Part shown: piece after piece, positions 23,063 through 33,287 of the stretch
Numbering within the stretch: the stretch's first letter is position 1
Layout of the letters: each line of letters opens with the position of its first letter
Assembly: GCA_022495005.1 (NCBI GenBank)
Contig: JAGYXB010001997.1
Span: forward strand, 496,001 to 560,000
From: Rhyacophila brunnea
Lineage: Eukaryota > Arthropoda > Insecta > Trichoptera > Rhyacophilidae
Length of the DNA: 64,000 nucleotides
Reading direction: 5' to 3'
The notes under the pieces: model-generated
Database searches by the model: none
Seen by the model: the letters and a program-made list of their open reading frames with translations, nothing else
What the model was told of the DNA's origin: nothing
Program-made: the position numbers and the translations under genes

Positions 23063-23719
23063 TATTATTATATACAAATTATTGTGCTTATATAATGATA
23101 TCGTAGCAGGTAAATTTGGAAAAGTAAAAATGGAAGAAAGGGTTTATTATTTGATTATGGCGACTTCGTTAGAGTTTGAATTAACCGTGGTGTGGTTCGG
23201 ATTATCAAATAGAGCTGGCCTTACTAGCAAACCAGGTAGGTACCCAATACAAGTACCGAGCGCCGAGTCGAGTAGTTACCCTGCTCAGAAAACTGCACGC
23301 TGTTTTATGTGAGAAAAATGCAGTAATGTGTTTGCTTTACAAAGTATAGGAGTCAGAAGTCAAGGGGCCTCTCGCTTTTGCTACGCTAGACTTGTACAGA
23401 CTGGTCTATAGAGTGCACTGTTTTTTTTTTTTTTTTTTTTAACTTTTCGTGTCATAAAGATTACTCAATTTTATAAAAAAAAAGTCTATTACGGATATTT
23501 TTTTAAAAGTCAGTAATAATTTTACGACAATACTGCAAAGAATCGTCTATTTTAGGTGCATTTAGCGACATAATACGAAGCATACAATTTGATACCATTT
23601 ATTGTCAATTTAATGAGATATATAATCAACATGTAAAACTATGAAGAAAGTATTCAAAGATTAACTGATAATATTTAAAAAAAATCGTCATTGATCACTT
23701 CTATCTTATAGGACACATT
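23063..23719. other. no gene; poly-T tract
   Basis: A run of about 22 T at 23418-23439 could be the reverse of a poly-A tail, but no retroelement adjoins it convincingly. The 101-codon frame at 23007-23312 is low-complexity and starts inside the LINE remnant. The rest is AT-rich. Confidence 0.45.
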
Positions 23720-23930
23720 ACCATTTTTGATCCTAAGCGGAGTGGAAGTTGTTTTTAAAAATATTTTTTTTTGAAGACAAATAATTGATGTTAACCACTT
23801 GTTCAACATATTAGGTCTACACTCTGGTTTAAACACACCTTGAAAAATAAGATGTGAATTTGCCAGACCCAGGATTTGATCCCGGGACCCACGATATTAT
23901 AAACCTATACGTTACTGTTCGGCCATCATA
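23720..23930 (-). repeat. SINE-A, diverged copy
   Basis: The minus-strand copy retains the head T arm (CAGGATTTGATCCCGGG on the plus strand), the CAGACCCAGG junction, AACATATTAGGTC and ACCACTTGTTCAAC. The 3' block is eroded (TTTTTGATCCTAAGCGGAGT). Confidence 0.7.
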
Positions 23931-23999
23931 ATATTATTATTATAGTTATTTTCATCATTGAAATGTAGTTTAATAAAATCTATAGTCGTATTAGTTGAT

Positions 24000-24480
24000 T
24001 CGTATTGCAACACTCATGGCCTGCTGCAGACGTGAGAGAAAGATACGATGTGAACTACCGCGCTTTAAACTGAGACGTAGTATCCCCTTACCAGTACGCT
24101 ATTTGGACTGTAATATAATATTTTGACGAAGAGTGCAATTAGTGCCCAAAAGAAGAATAAAACATATTATTTTCTTGTTAAAATTTAGTATTTACTTGCG
24201 ATGGTCATGTACAAGTATTGTTGTTTATTTTCTAGTGTCTTCAGTCTAATATCATATGTTTATTCAAGTTGAATAAGGACAATGGGAGAGAATGGTAGTT
24301 CATTCCCAGTTTTGATACTGGATAACAGATGACAACCTGGGTTTCTCATTTTGTATCACTCGTGCTCTGCCGCAAAAGAGAAGATGTGAACTACTGCGCT
24401 TTAAATAGAGGAGTAGTAATCCTTATCTAAAATAATACAATTTATATTATATGTATTTTATGACGAATGGGACATTGAGT
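24000..24480 (+). repeat. two diverged direct repeats with GATGTGAACTAC core
   Basis: Two segments about 335 bp apart share GATGTGAACTACCGCGCTTTA and neighbouring words (about 24050-24130 and 24385-24480). The intervening unit begins TTTATTCAAGTTGAATAAGGACA at about 24259, and a related word TTTATTCAAGTTTAATAATGA recurs near 25259. This looks like a degraded tandem or dispersed repeat; no family assigned. Confidence 0.5.
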
Positions 24481-24503
24481 ATTCCTCCTGGGTGATAAAT
24501 ATT

Positions 24504-24687
24504 TTAATAAAACGCAAAATTTCTTGTTATTTATTCTACTTTTAATAAATAATTCTGTACCAGTTACGTCCGCCCCAGAGGACATTTTCAACTGTTTTCA
24601 ACAATTGTCACTGTGGAGCGGACGAAACCGGTCTAGATTTATTTATTAAAAGTGGAATAAGTACCAAGAATTTTTGCGTTTTATTAA
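24504..24687. mobile_element. 184-bp fold-back MITE with TTAA ends
   Basis: Two arms of about 80 bp are imperfect reverse complements, with words AATAAAACGCAAAA, ACTTTTAATAAATAA and CGTCCGC(C/T)CCA in one arm and their complements in the other. The outer bases are TTAA on both sides (24504-24507 and 24684-24687). This could be a piggyBac-type TTAA duplication, or TTAA could simply be part of the TIR. There is no coding capacity. Confidence 0.7.
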
Positions 24688-24689
24688 AT

Positions 24690-25795
24690 TAATTAATAAT
24701 ACAATGCCGTTCCATCCTAAATTGACAGTTAATACAATAAATAAATTAAATAAAAAAATAAAAAAGCCTATTTATTTCTTACAGATAAAAAGTAAATGAC
24801 AGTGAATTGACTATAATATCTAATGTATATATAACCTATAATTATATCTGTTGCCACCGAGTTATTACAATATCTGTTGTCACGGCTCATCACCGAGGAA
24901 GATCACGACCATAACCCTCCAAAAGAAAATACAAGCACGCAATACAACAAACCTTGCATCTATCCCTTCTTTCTTTGGAGGAGGCCTTCACCCGAAGAGG
25001 GGTTCTTACAAACCAAACAAACAAACAAACCAAAATATTATTTAAGTTACAAATTCAAAAATATATAAAAATATAAACGTTACATAGCACTGTTTAATAT
25101 ATAAACATTATTTATCAGTATAATATACAAAATAAAAATCTTAATATATATATGTATTATAGAAATATATATATATATACTTAGATAAAAAAATATTAAA
25201 AAAATCATAGATAGATAGATATATAGTTAATACAATAAAAGAAAAATAATATAATACGTTTATTCAAGTTTAATAATGACAATGAGTATGACAGTTAATT
25301 GCTAATTTTGATATTATTAAATAGTAGATCACAGCTTATTTGAAGTTGAACAAATTTGGCATATATATTTTTTATTATAAAAGAAGCAAAACAACAGATA
25401 TTGCGAAATGATGAAAACGAGGCTCCAAATGTTCTAATGCACGATCCCCAGCAAGTATTTAAAAGTAATGACTGCTTGTCTATTTAAGCGATGCAGCATA
25501 ATACATTTTGATTAATGCCCCCTTTTACCTCATCGTGTTGAATAAATACTCTTGAGGGCCAAACAGGATATAAAACATTCCCGCCGAAGAATAAAGTCTG
25601 CTTCACGATTGAGCCTGATCAAACCTCGATCACTAATTCTAGTGTTGGCCGCCGGAGTCGTGACCGTGTTTGATTTGAGCATGCTAGGAGAACGGGTTGC
25701 CTAAACACCCCTCCGAACGTCTTCTTGTATATATTATATTGCATTTTATAATTAACTAAGTGGAAAGCCGACCTAAGGATGTTCATAGAATATAA
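24690..25795. other. AT-rich with simple repeats
   Basis: Contains (AT)n at about 25150-25180 and a TAGATAGATAGATATA patch near 25209. A CAAACAAACAAACAAACC string is at about 25012-25030. A more complex segment at 25420-25720 shows no frame or motif I recognise. Confidence 0.4.
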
Positions 25796-25803
25796 CTTTA
25801 TTC

Positions 25804-26007
25804 GGTACTGTTCGGTTATCAGGAATACAGCGGCAAACACATTTTGAAAATTGCCGATAAACTGGATTATTTGTTAGGTTAACCTAACCAAATCTAACCT
25901 AACCCAACATAACCTAACCTAAACTAACCCAAACTAACAAATAATCTAGTATATCGGGTATTTCCAAAATGTGTTTTCCGCTGTATTCCTCATAACCGAA
26001 CAGTACC
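25804..26007. mobile_element. 204-bp MITE, GGTACTG ends, perfect 8-bp TSD
   Basis: Left end GGTACTGTTCGGTTAT and right end ATAACCGAACAGTACC are perfect inverted repeats. The arms extend about 55 bp with few mismatches (CAGCGGCAAACACATTTTG against CAAAATGTGTTTTCCGCTG). Identical CTTTATTC octamers flank it (25796-25803, 26008-26015). The middle is made of CCTAACC-type strings and AACAAATAATC words. An 8-bp TSD fits hAT, Merlin or P-like systems; the GGTAC end is not a standard hAT end, so superfamily is unassigned. Related fragments: 31686-31760 and 57980-58140. Confidence 0.85.
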
Positions 26008-26015
26008 CTTTATTC

Positions 26016-26270
26016 TTGTTGAACATACATAATTCTGAAAACACTCATGAGAAAATAATTATAGCCAATAGAAATAATCCTTTTCGAAAAAAGTAAGGCA
26101 CCCGGCTGGAATCGAACCTGCGTCTCTTGGGTATCGCGCCTGTGCATTACCACTATGCTACGACTGCCATGATTAATTGCAACAAAGTGGTAATACACGG
26201 GGCGCGATAACCAAGAGACGCAGGTTCGATTCCTGCCGGGTGTCTTACTTTTTTCGAAAATGATTTTAAG
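26016..26270. repeat. fold-back of two tRNA-Gly-like modules
   Basis: The arms 26081-26155 and 26184-26260 are reverse complements with only a handful of mismatches. Each contains a tRNA-like module: minus strand 26097-26168 (GTAGCATAGTGGTAATGC, CAGGTTCGATTCCAGCC, GGGTGCC) and plus strand about 26174-26244 (GCAGGTTCGATTCCTGC, GGGTGTC). Outward of the left module lies the 3' body of the tRNA-cored element in minus orientation (GAACATACATAATTCTG, CTCATGAGAAAAT, CCAATAGAAA). Neither module has a good anticodon stem, so both are derived sequences. Confidence 0.75.
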
Positions 26271-26284
26271 AAAATTAACGATTA

Positions 26285-26700
26285 GGAAAAGAGAAATAGT
26301 TAATTAAAATTATTAGCAAGTTCAAGTGAGTTGCTACAGAGAATATTGGAGAGATCCGTGACGTCGGTTAGTAATTAAAAGTAATATGTAAATACTTTAA
26401 TTTAGAATACAAAAATCGATCGCCTACCCTAACTCAATTTGGAGAGCACTAATGAGCAGGTATTAATAAAAGCCAAGAGTTAAAATTTGTCACAATTAAG
26501 CACGGCATTCGGAGCATAGTGGTAATGCTCAGGGCGTGATTCCCAAGAGACGCAGGTTCGATTCCTGCCGGGTGTCTTACTTTTTTTGAAAAGAATTTTT
26601 TCTATTGGCTATATTTTCTCATGAGTGTTTTCAGAATTTTGTAAGTATGTTCAATAATTAGTATGGTACATTCTTAAATCTTGTGAATTATTCGTTGAAT
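26285..26700 (+). repeat. tRNA-cored element, tRNA-Gly-like module, full copy
   Basis: Order: GAGAAATAGTTAATTA, AGCAAGTTCAAGTGAGTT, TTGGAGAGATCCGTGACG, GGAGAGCACTAATGAGC, CAAGAGTTAAAATTTGTC, then the module at 26504-26576, then GAAAAGAATTTTTTCTATTGG, CTCATGAGTGTTTTCAG, ATGTTCAATAATTAG and the start of another unit (TACATTCTTAAATCTTGTGA). In the module the acceptor strands GCATTCG/CGGGTGT pair with wobbles, GCAT/ATGC forms a D stem and GCAGG/CCTGC a perfect T stem. GCATTCGGAGCATAGTGGTA resembles tRNA-Gly. Only three base pairs remain in the anticodon stem. If transcribed it would use its internal Pol III boxes (inference). Confidence 0.75.
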
Positions 26701-27159
26701 AAAAGAAAGAGTTAATTAATCCTTGTTAATTATTAGGAACATTCATGTGAAATAACAGAAAAAATTTGCTTAAAGTTTAATTACAAAGATGGTACATAAT
26801 TCCATTATTATTTTTTACCACTACCAAAGAAAATGCCTTGTGTATATTATAAGAATAGGTATTATTTCCACAATTAATAATTAATGTAGTAATCCAAATG
26901 GCTAGAATGTCTTCTAAAACCTTTTCAAAATGATTGTCATTATGTTATGGAATCACCAAAATATATTTTTTCCATTGGGCACTACAATCTGATGTGAGAA
27001 CAAATGACAATAATTTATGGCGGTGATCGTAAAAAACTGACAATAGGTACAGGTTAAGAAAGATCCTTTAAACAATTATAGCACTATGAATTTGCATACG
27101 TGATAATGTATGGGTCTAATACGTCTAAATATAAATTAAATAAACTATTCTTTTTTATT
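26701..27159. other. no recognised feature
   Basis: AT-rich sequence between two tRNA-cored copies; nothing recognised. Confidence 0.4.
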
Positions 27160-27370
27160 CAACAAATAAGACACAAGATTTGAGTGTATGATTTGAGATG
27201 TAGCAACTACTAGTTATAATCGTCGTAATTTAGTAAGATGCCCGTAGCTTATTTGGAAAAGCATACTAGTGCAAATACAGCATATTCAGGTTCATGTCCC
27301 GTCAGGTGTCGTTTTTTTTTTTTTTATACAAAATGACTTTTTCTAGTGTGTATATGCAAGAGATGCTTTC
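27160..27370 (+). repeat. tRNA-cored element (type-B head), shortened
   Basis: TTTTATTCAACAAATAAGACACAAG (minus-sense terminal motif) is followed directly by CTACTAGTTATAATCGTCGT and a tRNA-like module at 27237-27310 whose outer strands GATGCC/GGTGTC pair. The module has GTAGCTTATTTGGAAAAGCA and TCAGGTTCATGTCCCGTCAG. A run of 15 T follows. The usual GGAGAGATCC body is missing, so the copy is internally deleted or rearranged. Confidence 0.55.
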
Positions 27371-30237
27371 AAATTATGTATATTATAATGTAAATTATAA
27401 ATCATATAGTTACAGATTTTTAAACTATGCAACTTTTTGTTATTAGTGGATGGTATATAAAATAATAGCTATTTTGACCATTTCAACTACAGAACATAAT
27501 ATATCTACAACAACAAAAAAAGTATTGGCATTACAATACAAATAATAGAAATGCATGTAGCATATTATCGTATAAGTGTCCGTGAATGGACAGACAATAT
27601 CAGTTTTTATAGGTACATAATAATATAATGCATATTATTTAGAATATTAAAATGCACAATCAATAAAAATCGCAAATATCATACTTATATTATATATTAT
27701 ACTATAAGTCGAAATCTCAAAAGGAAGCCAAACATGAACATAATATTATTAAAGTCATAAGTTTTCAATGTGTATGGAATAGGAATTTTAATATGGTAAC
27801 CAATTCAATCATATTATGACAAAGTTGAGAAAGTCCCACCAAGTTCTGTATTGTTACTAATCGGTGAATGTATTAAACTCAAAGCAATAGGTATCACACA
27901 GAAACGTTAAAAGAGAAATATAATGTGTTATCAGGTATAATTTCACATGGCGTTTTATATACTTATGTATAAGTCATTTTATTTTAGTATTCAATTTAAT
28001 TCAAAGAATTATTGAAAATTGACTTTCTTTAAAGAGATTAAAAATTGTACCTAACTTATAATATGAAAAGGAAGTGAGATAAATCTGGAATACATTAAAG
28101 GAAAAAGTTAGGTGGGCATTAAAATTTTGTATAAACTGAACAGAAGTTTAATAAAATGCTTGCAAAAAACATAAATTCTAACTTATTTGATGACGTCACT
28201 ACTTTAGAGTTGTGAAACTCGAACGTTTTCCCAATGTTTCGGTACGCTCTTTATGAGAATTGGGCTCGTCTTAAAATAATAAAACTGATTGAAAATTTAC
28301 AACAACTTTTCTTCTTGTATCAAGGTTGCATAAGAAATACTATCATATTAAAAAATATATTCCAATCATGGGAATAGAAACATATGTTTTAAATATTGAT
28401 TCGTAGTAAAAATTTAACAACTCAGCAGAAAAAACAAACTTTGTTCGAGTTTTCCGTAGTTGTTGTAATATATTAAACTCATAATTTACCAGTTGAAAAA
28501 TTTCCAATTCATATAAATTCAAATTAGAAAGTTTGTTTTAAGATTAAGTTTATGGAAAGTAGTAATATTTTATCAATGAACGTGGAATAAATTATTACAG
28601 TTCATTCACAAAAAAACCGTATTGGTTTTAAACTTCAATAAGTATTATGAAATAAAATCACTTTCAAAAATAATACTACGTCTTGTTGAGAAACTCATTT
28701 TAGGGCTCGCCGAGTCTATCTGCGCAATTATTCAAATGTGATAATGTCTCTTCAAACAAATCTCATTAGCATAATAAGTGAACTTTGATTGTCGTCTCTA
28801 TCGGTCGGTTGAGAAGAAAAATTAAAATTTGTAAGAGATGTGGGAATCGGCAGCGAGTCGCCTCATTTTGTATTCAGCAAAATTATTCCCTCACTCACTT
28901 TTGTTGGCGGGAATGGACCGTAAATCACTCAATAAAATTGATAGATAAATGCATTTGATTGGGGAGGTCGGTAAAGAAGATCGCGGCGTGATCGACTGGC
29001 CAGGGCTTCCTTGAAAGGTTCCTGACCCATTAAATATGGCGCTTGCACTATTTTGCAATGTTAACATTGTGCGAAACAATACAAGTTTTATATTTGGAAA
29101 ACTAACATGCAACACATTCGCATGGACAATATAGTTTTAATGTTTCATTTTTGTTTTTTATTTGACATTTTACACTGTTATATGTGTTTAAAATGTTAGG
29201 AAATACTTGTATTATCTTGATGTCTTGTCTTTTATAAAAAGAGAAATCAATATTCCATGATCATAATAATATAACATATATAAGTACCTATCGTAAAAGA
29301 GTATTATCTTATACGCCGTCGTTTTATTAGGTTTATTAAAATTACAGATTGTTCAAACTTAGCTCCCAAATATATTTAAAATTCTTAATTATGCCCATAA
29401 ATCTTATATAGAGCATTTCAGTGTTATGAATTATATCATGTCCATGTGTTATTATATACCTAGAGTATTATATCAGCCAGTTAATGGCACGGTCTTTATA
29501 ATTATATTTTAAATTAAACGAACATAAGTAAACTAAATCTACTTCATCGGTATCCAATAATTGAGGATTTTGACCCGGTGACAATTGAACAGCAGCCTTC
29601 TATACAATATATTATATACTATATTCCTCTCAGCATTGAGCGGAAATATGGTATGTATCAGTAAAAAACTCAAGGCACTTTTGATTTAGTTTCTCGATCT
29701 GGAGGGAAGTATTTCTTGTCCTCTCCAAACTTTTAATCTGATCAAATACCAAGATCTTGGTCGTCACCTTCTTTGCAGGCTATGCAGTCAAACAAGTTGA
29801 GAGTCTAGTAGAGGTAAAACAGTTTGTCTGTTTGGGTTTTAAAAAGATTCCAAAATCCGTCTCATTTTATTTAAGTCTGGTCTCTGACTGTCCTTGCCAT
29901 AAAATCTAGGGGACATACATATAATCTGGGAAGACAAACGATATTATTAGATACATTTTAGTTTTTTTTATGTTTACGGAGCCATGTGAACCTACCTGCA
30001 CAGGCTTAAAATAACATCTGATGGAAAGAGCCCGTGCGACGATGAAAGTGATTCACTCCATTTAAACATCGGTTGTCAAAGTTGCGGCTAAGAGCGACAC
30101 AGTTTTAAGTTTTTTTTAGAGTACTCGGACCATGGCAAAACTGTCTGTATTTATGTAATAAGAAGAATGATGATAGTAAACGATGACAATAATTGTTGAA
30201 ATGATTCATTCCTTTTAGATCCAGTGGTTGCAGCTAT
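27371..30237. other. no gene; complex island near 28.7-29.1 kb
   Basis: Mostly AT-rich. The part 28690-29110 is more complex and looks single-copy, with homeodomain-like ATTA words (TCTCATTAGCATAATAAG) and AAATATGGCGC. It could be a conserved regulatory segment (inference). A 74-codon minus frame at 28891-29115 has no recognised motif. A pyrimidine-rich patch at 29680-29900 has weak similarity to 37405-37465. Confidence 0.35.
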
Positions 30238-30542
30238 ATAACTTGGGATTATTCTTCTTCGATGGCGCTACTGCTCAAGTCAAGCCCTGGACTCCTCCAC
30301 CGCCGTCCTTCAGCCGGAACGATCCTCCGCACGTCTTTTCCAGTTCATGATTTTTAGCGGCTGGTTGGCTTCTTTTGTAATGTTGTCACCCCATCGTGTG
30401 CGTGGTTTTCCCACTGGCCTTTCCCCCCCTGGGTTTCCTTCAAGGATCTTCTTCGTTATCCGTGACTCAGGCATGCGCTGGACATGGCCTGCCCAGCTTA
30501 GCCTCTGGAGTTTTATGAAGGTGGAAAGAATATCTCGGGTAG
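30238..30542 (-). pseudogene. LINE C-terminal fragment (GHV-RM block)
   Basis: The minus strand reads in one frame TRDILSTFIKLQRLSWAGHV, QRMPESRITKKILEG, GKGQWENHARWGDNITKEA and LKIMNWKRRAEDRSG before a stop. It then ends with a CGAAGAAGAATAA-type tail at the low-coordinate end. This is the standard C-terminal tail of insect LINEs (IK-RLRW-GHV-RMP, then W-D, then A-DR-WR). The plus-strand frame at 30347-30550 is its shadow. It is 5'-truncated. Confidence 0.8.
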
Positions 30543-31685
30543 TATATTAATAATGAAAACCTTATTGATAGCTGATTACCATATTCTCAGAAGTTTAGTT
30601 CCATTGTGATATTTCTTTCACGTGAAAACTACAAACAAAGCGGCGACAAATCGTAGTTTGTAGAAACAATCTTATTTTTTAATGAATAAGACAAAATATT
30701 TATCAAAAACATCACTATCTTGCGCTACAAAGTTTTTTCCAGGGTTTCATATGCCCTACCCAAATTCAAATCAACGATGCCCGATTCGGGTTGACGAATA
30801 ATTTCTAATAAAGCATTTTTCTCAGTCGACATATTTTTTTAAAATTAGCATCAGGCTGCGTGCAAAAATACTAAAAGAATTCTTTATACTCTATATCAAA
30901 CGGGGGTATCCATAAACGCATTTAGATTATTTTGTTATGTTTTTACTATTCCAAATTAGTTGCAGATTAAACATAGATTTTTGTCATTGTTATTATCCTT
31001 ACGATGTTAGCTTTATATCCAATACATCACAGATACTGGACTCTAAATAAATATATGTTTTGACGTATGTTAAACATCTTCCTTTTCTTTTAGTGTTAGT
31101 TGTGGTGTATCAGATCCTCAACGCCTTGAATAATATTATAAAACCTCTTATGAAGGTTGTGTAGACAAGAGAATCTCTTTCTAAATACGCTTCTGAGTTG
31201 AAGTCAATCATACTTATTATTAAACATATTACACGATTTTAGAATAATATTTTTTGGTAGTTCTGCATAATTCAGGGCTAAAATATAGGTACTGATAAAA
31301 TAATATTTTGGTAGATTCTGGTAACATAATAATTGTTCGTAATAACGCGTGTATAAATCGTTTCTAAAAACCTGTTACCACATATAAATTCATTTTTAGG
31401 ATATCACGGAAAGCAGTATCTTTTGTGTGAAAATGTAATTTATTCCCTCACAGGTTACTTACGAAAATTTAAAATATGAAATATAAAATTGTTCAAACAT
31501 GAGCGATGATGAGTCTTGTAATAATAAATAATTTAAAGTAATAATAACGTTATTAATGAATGGTCGTTAACCGTCAATTAATCTTGGTGGAAAAAATATT
31601 ATAGAAATTATTATAAAACCAAATATATTCTCATCCAGCACCCCGTTTCTAGTCTGTTATAAAGATTTTTGGTTCTTGTCTACTT
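30543..31685. other. no recognised feature
   Basis: AT-rich DNA; no family or exon recognised. Confidence 0.4.
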
Positions 31686-31760
31686 AGTGGAACCCAGCGG
31701 CAAACAAAATTTTGAAAATAGCGGATACAATGAATTATTTTTTGGATTAGGTAAGGTTAT
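31686..31760 (+). mobile_element. fragment of the GGTACTG MITE family
   Basis: CAGCGGCAAACAAAATTTTG, AAAATAGCGGATA and GAATTATTTTTTGGATTAGG match the left arm of 25804-26007. The right arm is absent. The 111-codon plus frame at 31669-32004 begins here and is not convincing as a gene. Confidence 0.5.
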
Positions 31761-32489
31761 CATTCTTAAATTCATGAATTCTGTCGAAATCGGTGATGAA
31801 AATTGCTACTGTTCCCACCTGGTATCCAGTACACAGACTTGTACCATATTTAAAAAAAAATGTTATCAGTTAACTCAATTGTGTATAATTAACAATAAAG
31901 AAATAGCTCAAGTGACTGTAGCTGTTTCTTGTAAAATGCATCCTTACTATTATTCAACATTATTGATTGAAGTAGTGTGGCTGCTTTCTGCAAATCAAAG
32001 GTAACATAATATTCTGCGTTATGTGAAATTTTCGTAACGCATTTATGGCATATTTTTGTATACAGGAAGCCTGGTGAATTTATGCAGAAGGTAGAACAAA
32101 CGTGTTAGATTGTATTAAACATGATAATTCCTTTTATCCAAATTGTGGACTTTCTGTATAACCACGCTCAATTTTAGTGTCTTTTCAGTAGGGACCTATA
32201 ACAATGCTGACTTTGCACTTGCTGATAGTATTGGATATGTAACACACTAGTGAATTCGAAAATTGTTAGGGAGTGGACATTCATTTTGCAAACATAATTC
32301 ACCAAAAAAATATACATACATTCTAAATCTATCAAAAGTGTGACACAAAGCAGTAACATACAACTATTTTGGCGTTAAAAGCTGCTACGATAATTAAAAA
32401 AAACCAGTAACCCCCCCCCAAATACATTCATAAATCGAACACGTTTATTATTTATAATTAAAAAAACAATTATTTTTAATCAAACGTTA
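31761..32489. other. no recognised feature
   Basis: AT-rich sequence with a C-run at about 32410-32419. Nothing else stands out. Confidence 0.4.
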
Positions 32490-33160
32490 ATAGCACATAT
32501 CTGAGGTGTTTTAAATTTTTTTCCGACCATGTCCGATCCTAATAGGATCGTAATATAGGCCTCCACAGGGTAGAGGTTTGTATAAACAGATTTTGTTTTT
32601 TTTACGAGAAATGGATGTCACTCCCTTGCTCAACCTATTAGGTCCATACCCTGACTCATACACAAACTGAAAAACAATATGTGTACCCAGGATTCGAGAC
32701 TGAGACCCACGGCATGATAGTCCAACGCTTAAGCTGCGCGACCACCGTGCCATATCAACCAATATAAAGAATTTGATATACTTACTCAAATCTTGTAAAT
32801 TATTGGTTGAATAAAAAAATAGTTCATTCAATTATTAATTGCAAGTACGTTATTACTAAATTTTGGAGAGATCCGGATGTGGGTTAGTAATTATTGATAT
32901 CTTGATTTAAATCACAACAGCCGATAGCCAAAAATGAACGCAATTTGATAAGAACTTCAAAGATGTAAAAACTACTAGTTAATTTCGTCGTAATTAGATA
33001 AGATACCCACCCCGTGGCTTAATTGGTAAAGCACATTGGTGCGAATTCAGTGGATATGGGTTATAATCCCGTCGGGCGTCGTATTTTTTTATAATTAGTA
33101 GGAGGTGTCTTAAAATTATATATTTCTATTATAAAGAATGTCATATTCTCAAATTTTGTA
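32490..33160 (+). repeat. tRNA-cored element (type-B), interrupted by SINE-A
   Basis: Starts TATCTGAGGTGTTTTAAATT, then SINE-A (32524-32750), then TCAAATCTTGTAAATTATTG, GTTGAATAAAAAAATAGTTC, TACTAAATTTTGGAGAGATCC, GAACGCAATTTGATAAG and CTAGTTAATTTCGTCG. A tRNA-like module follows at 33009-33080 (GTGGCTTAATTGGTAAAGCA, GCGAATTCAGTGGATATGGG, TCCCGTCGGGCGTC). After the module GGAGGTGTCTTAAAATTAT and GAATGTCATATTCTCAAAT echo the start, so both ends are direct repeats of one another. The D and T stems survive but TTCGA is lost. Confidence 0.7.
32524..32750 (-). repeat. SINE-A nested in tRNA-cored element
   Basis: Near-complete minus-strand copy: 3' block CGACCATGTCCGATCCTAAT on the plus strand, body, and a head with TAAGCTGCGCGACCACCGTG. 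A deletion removes part of the TGCCAGACCCAGG junction. It interrupts the repeat described at 32490-33160 and so is younger than it. Confidence 0.8.
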
Positions 33161-33164
33161 TTAA

Positions 33165-33262
33165 AGCGCTGGCCTTTCATCACATGTCACAATATATTTA
33201 TGTGATTATTCCAAAGACTGGGTGTTTGTGATTGTTTCACTTCTATTAGGTACGTACTATGC
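33165..33262 (+). repeat. SINE-C fragment
   Basis: AAAGCGCTGGCCTTTCATC followed by AATATATTTATGTGATTATT and AGACTGGGTGTTTGTGATTG matches the second half of 5043-5185. The 5' half of the tRNA-Gly-like head and its B box are missing. Confidence 0.55.
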
Positions 33263-33287
33263 TAATATTTGACTAAACTATTTCAAT

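Noticed and set aside
23007..23312. 101-codon plus frame
   Set aside because: It begins inside the end of a LINE remnant, is A/T-rich low-complexity in its first half and has no motif.
25875..25942. Interstitial telomere made of CCTAA strings
   Set aside because: The strings are irregular, short and embedded in the MITE 25804-26007. They do not form a (TTAGG)n array.
26097..26168. Candidate functional tRNA gene
   Set aside because: The acceptor has a mismatch and the anticodon stem does not pair. Similar modules recur within dispersed repeats, so it is a tRNA-derived repeat.
30347..30550. 67-codon plus frame
   Set aside because: It is the antisense shadow of the LINE C-terminal fragment on the minus strand (30238-30542).
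32490..33160. Miniature LTR element (TRIM), because both ends are direct repeats
   Set aside because: The repeated end segments are not bounded by TG...CA, there is no polypurine tract next to the second one, and the tRNA-like module is a full tRNA-like sequence in sense orientation, not a short primer-binding complement.
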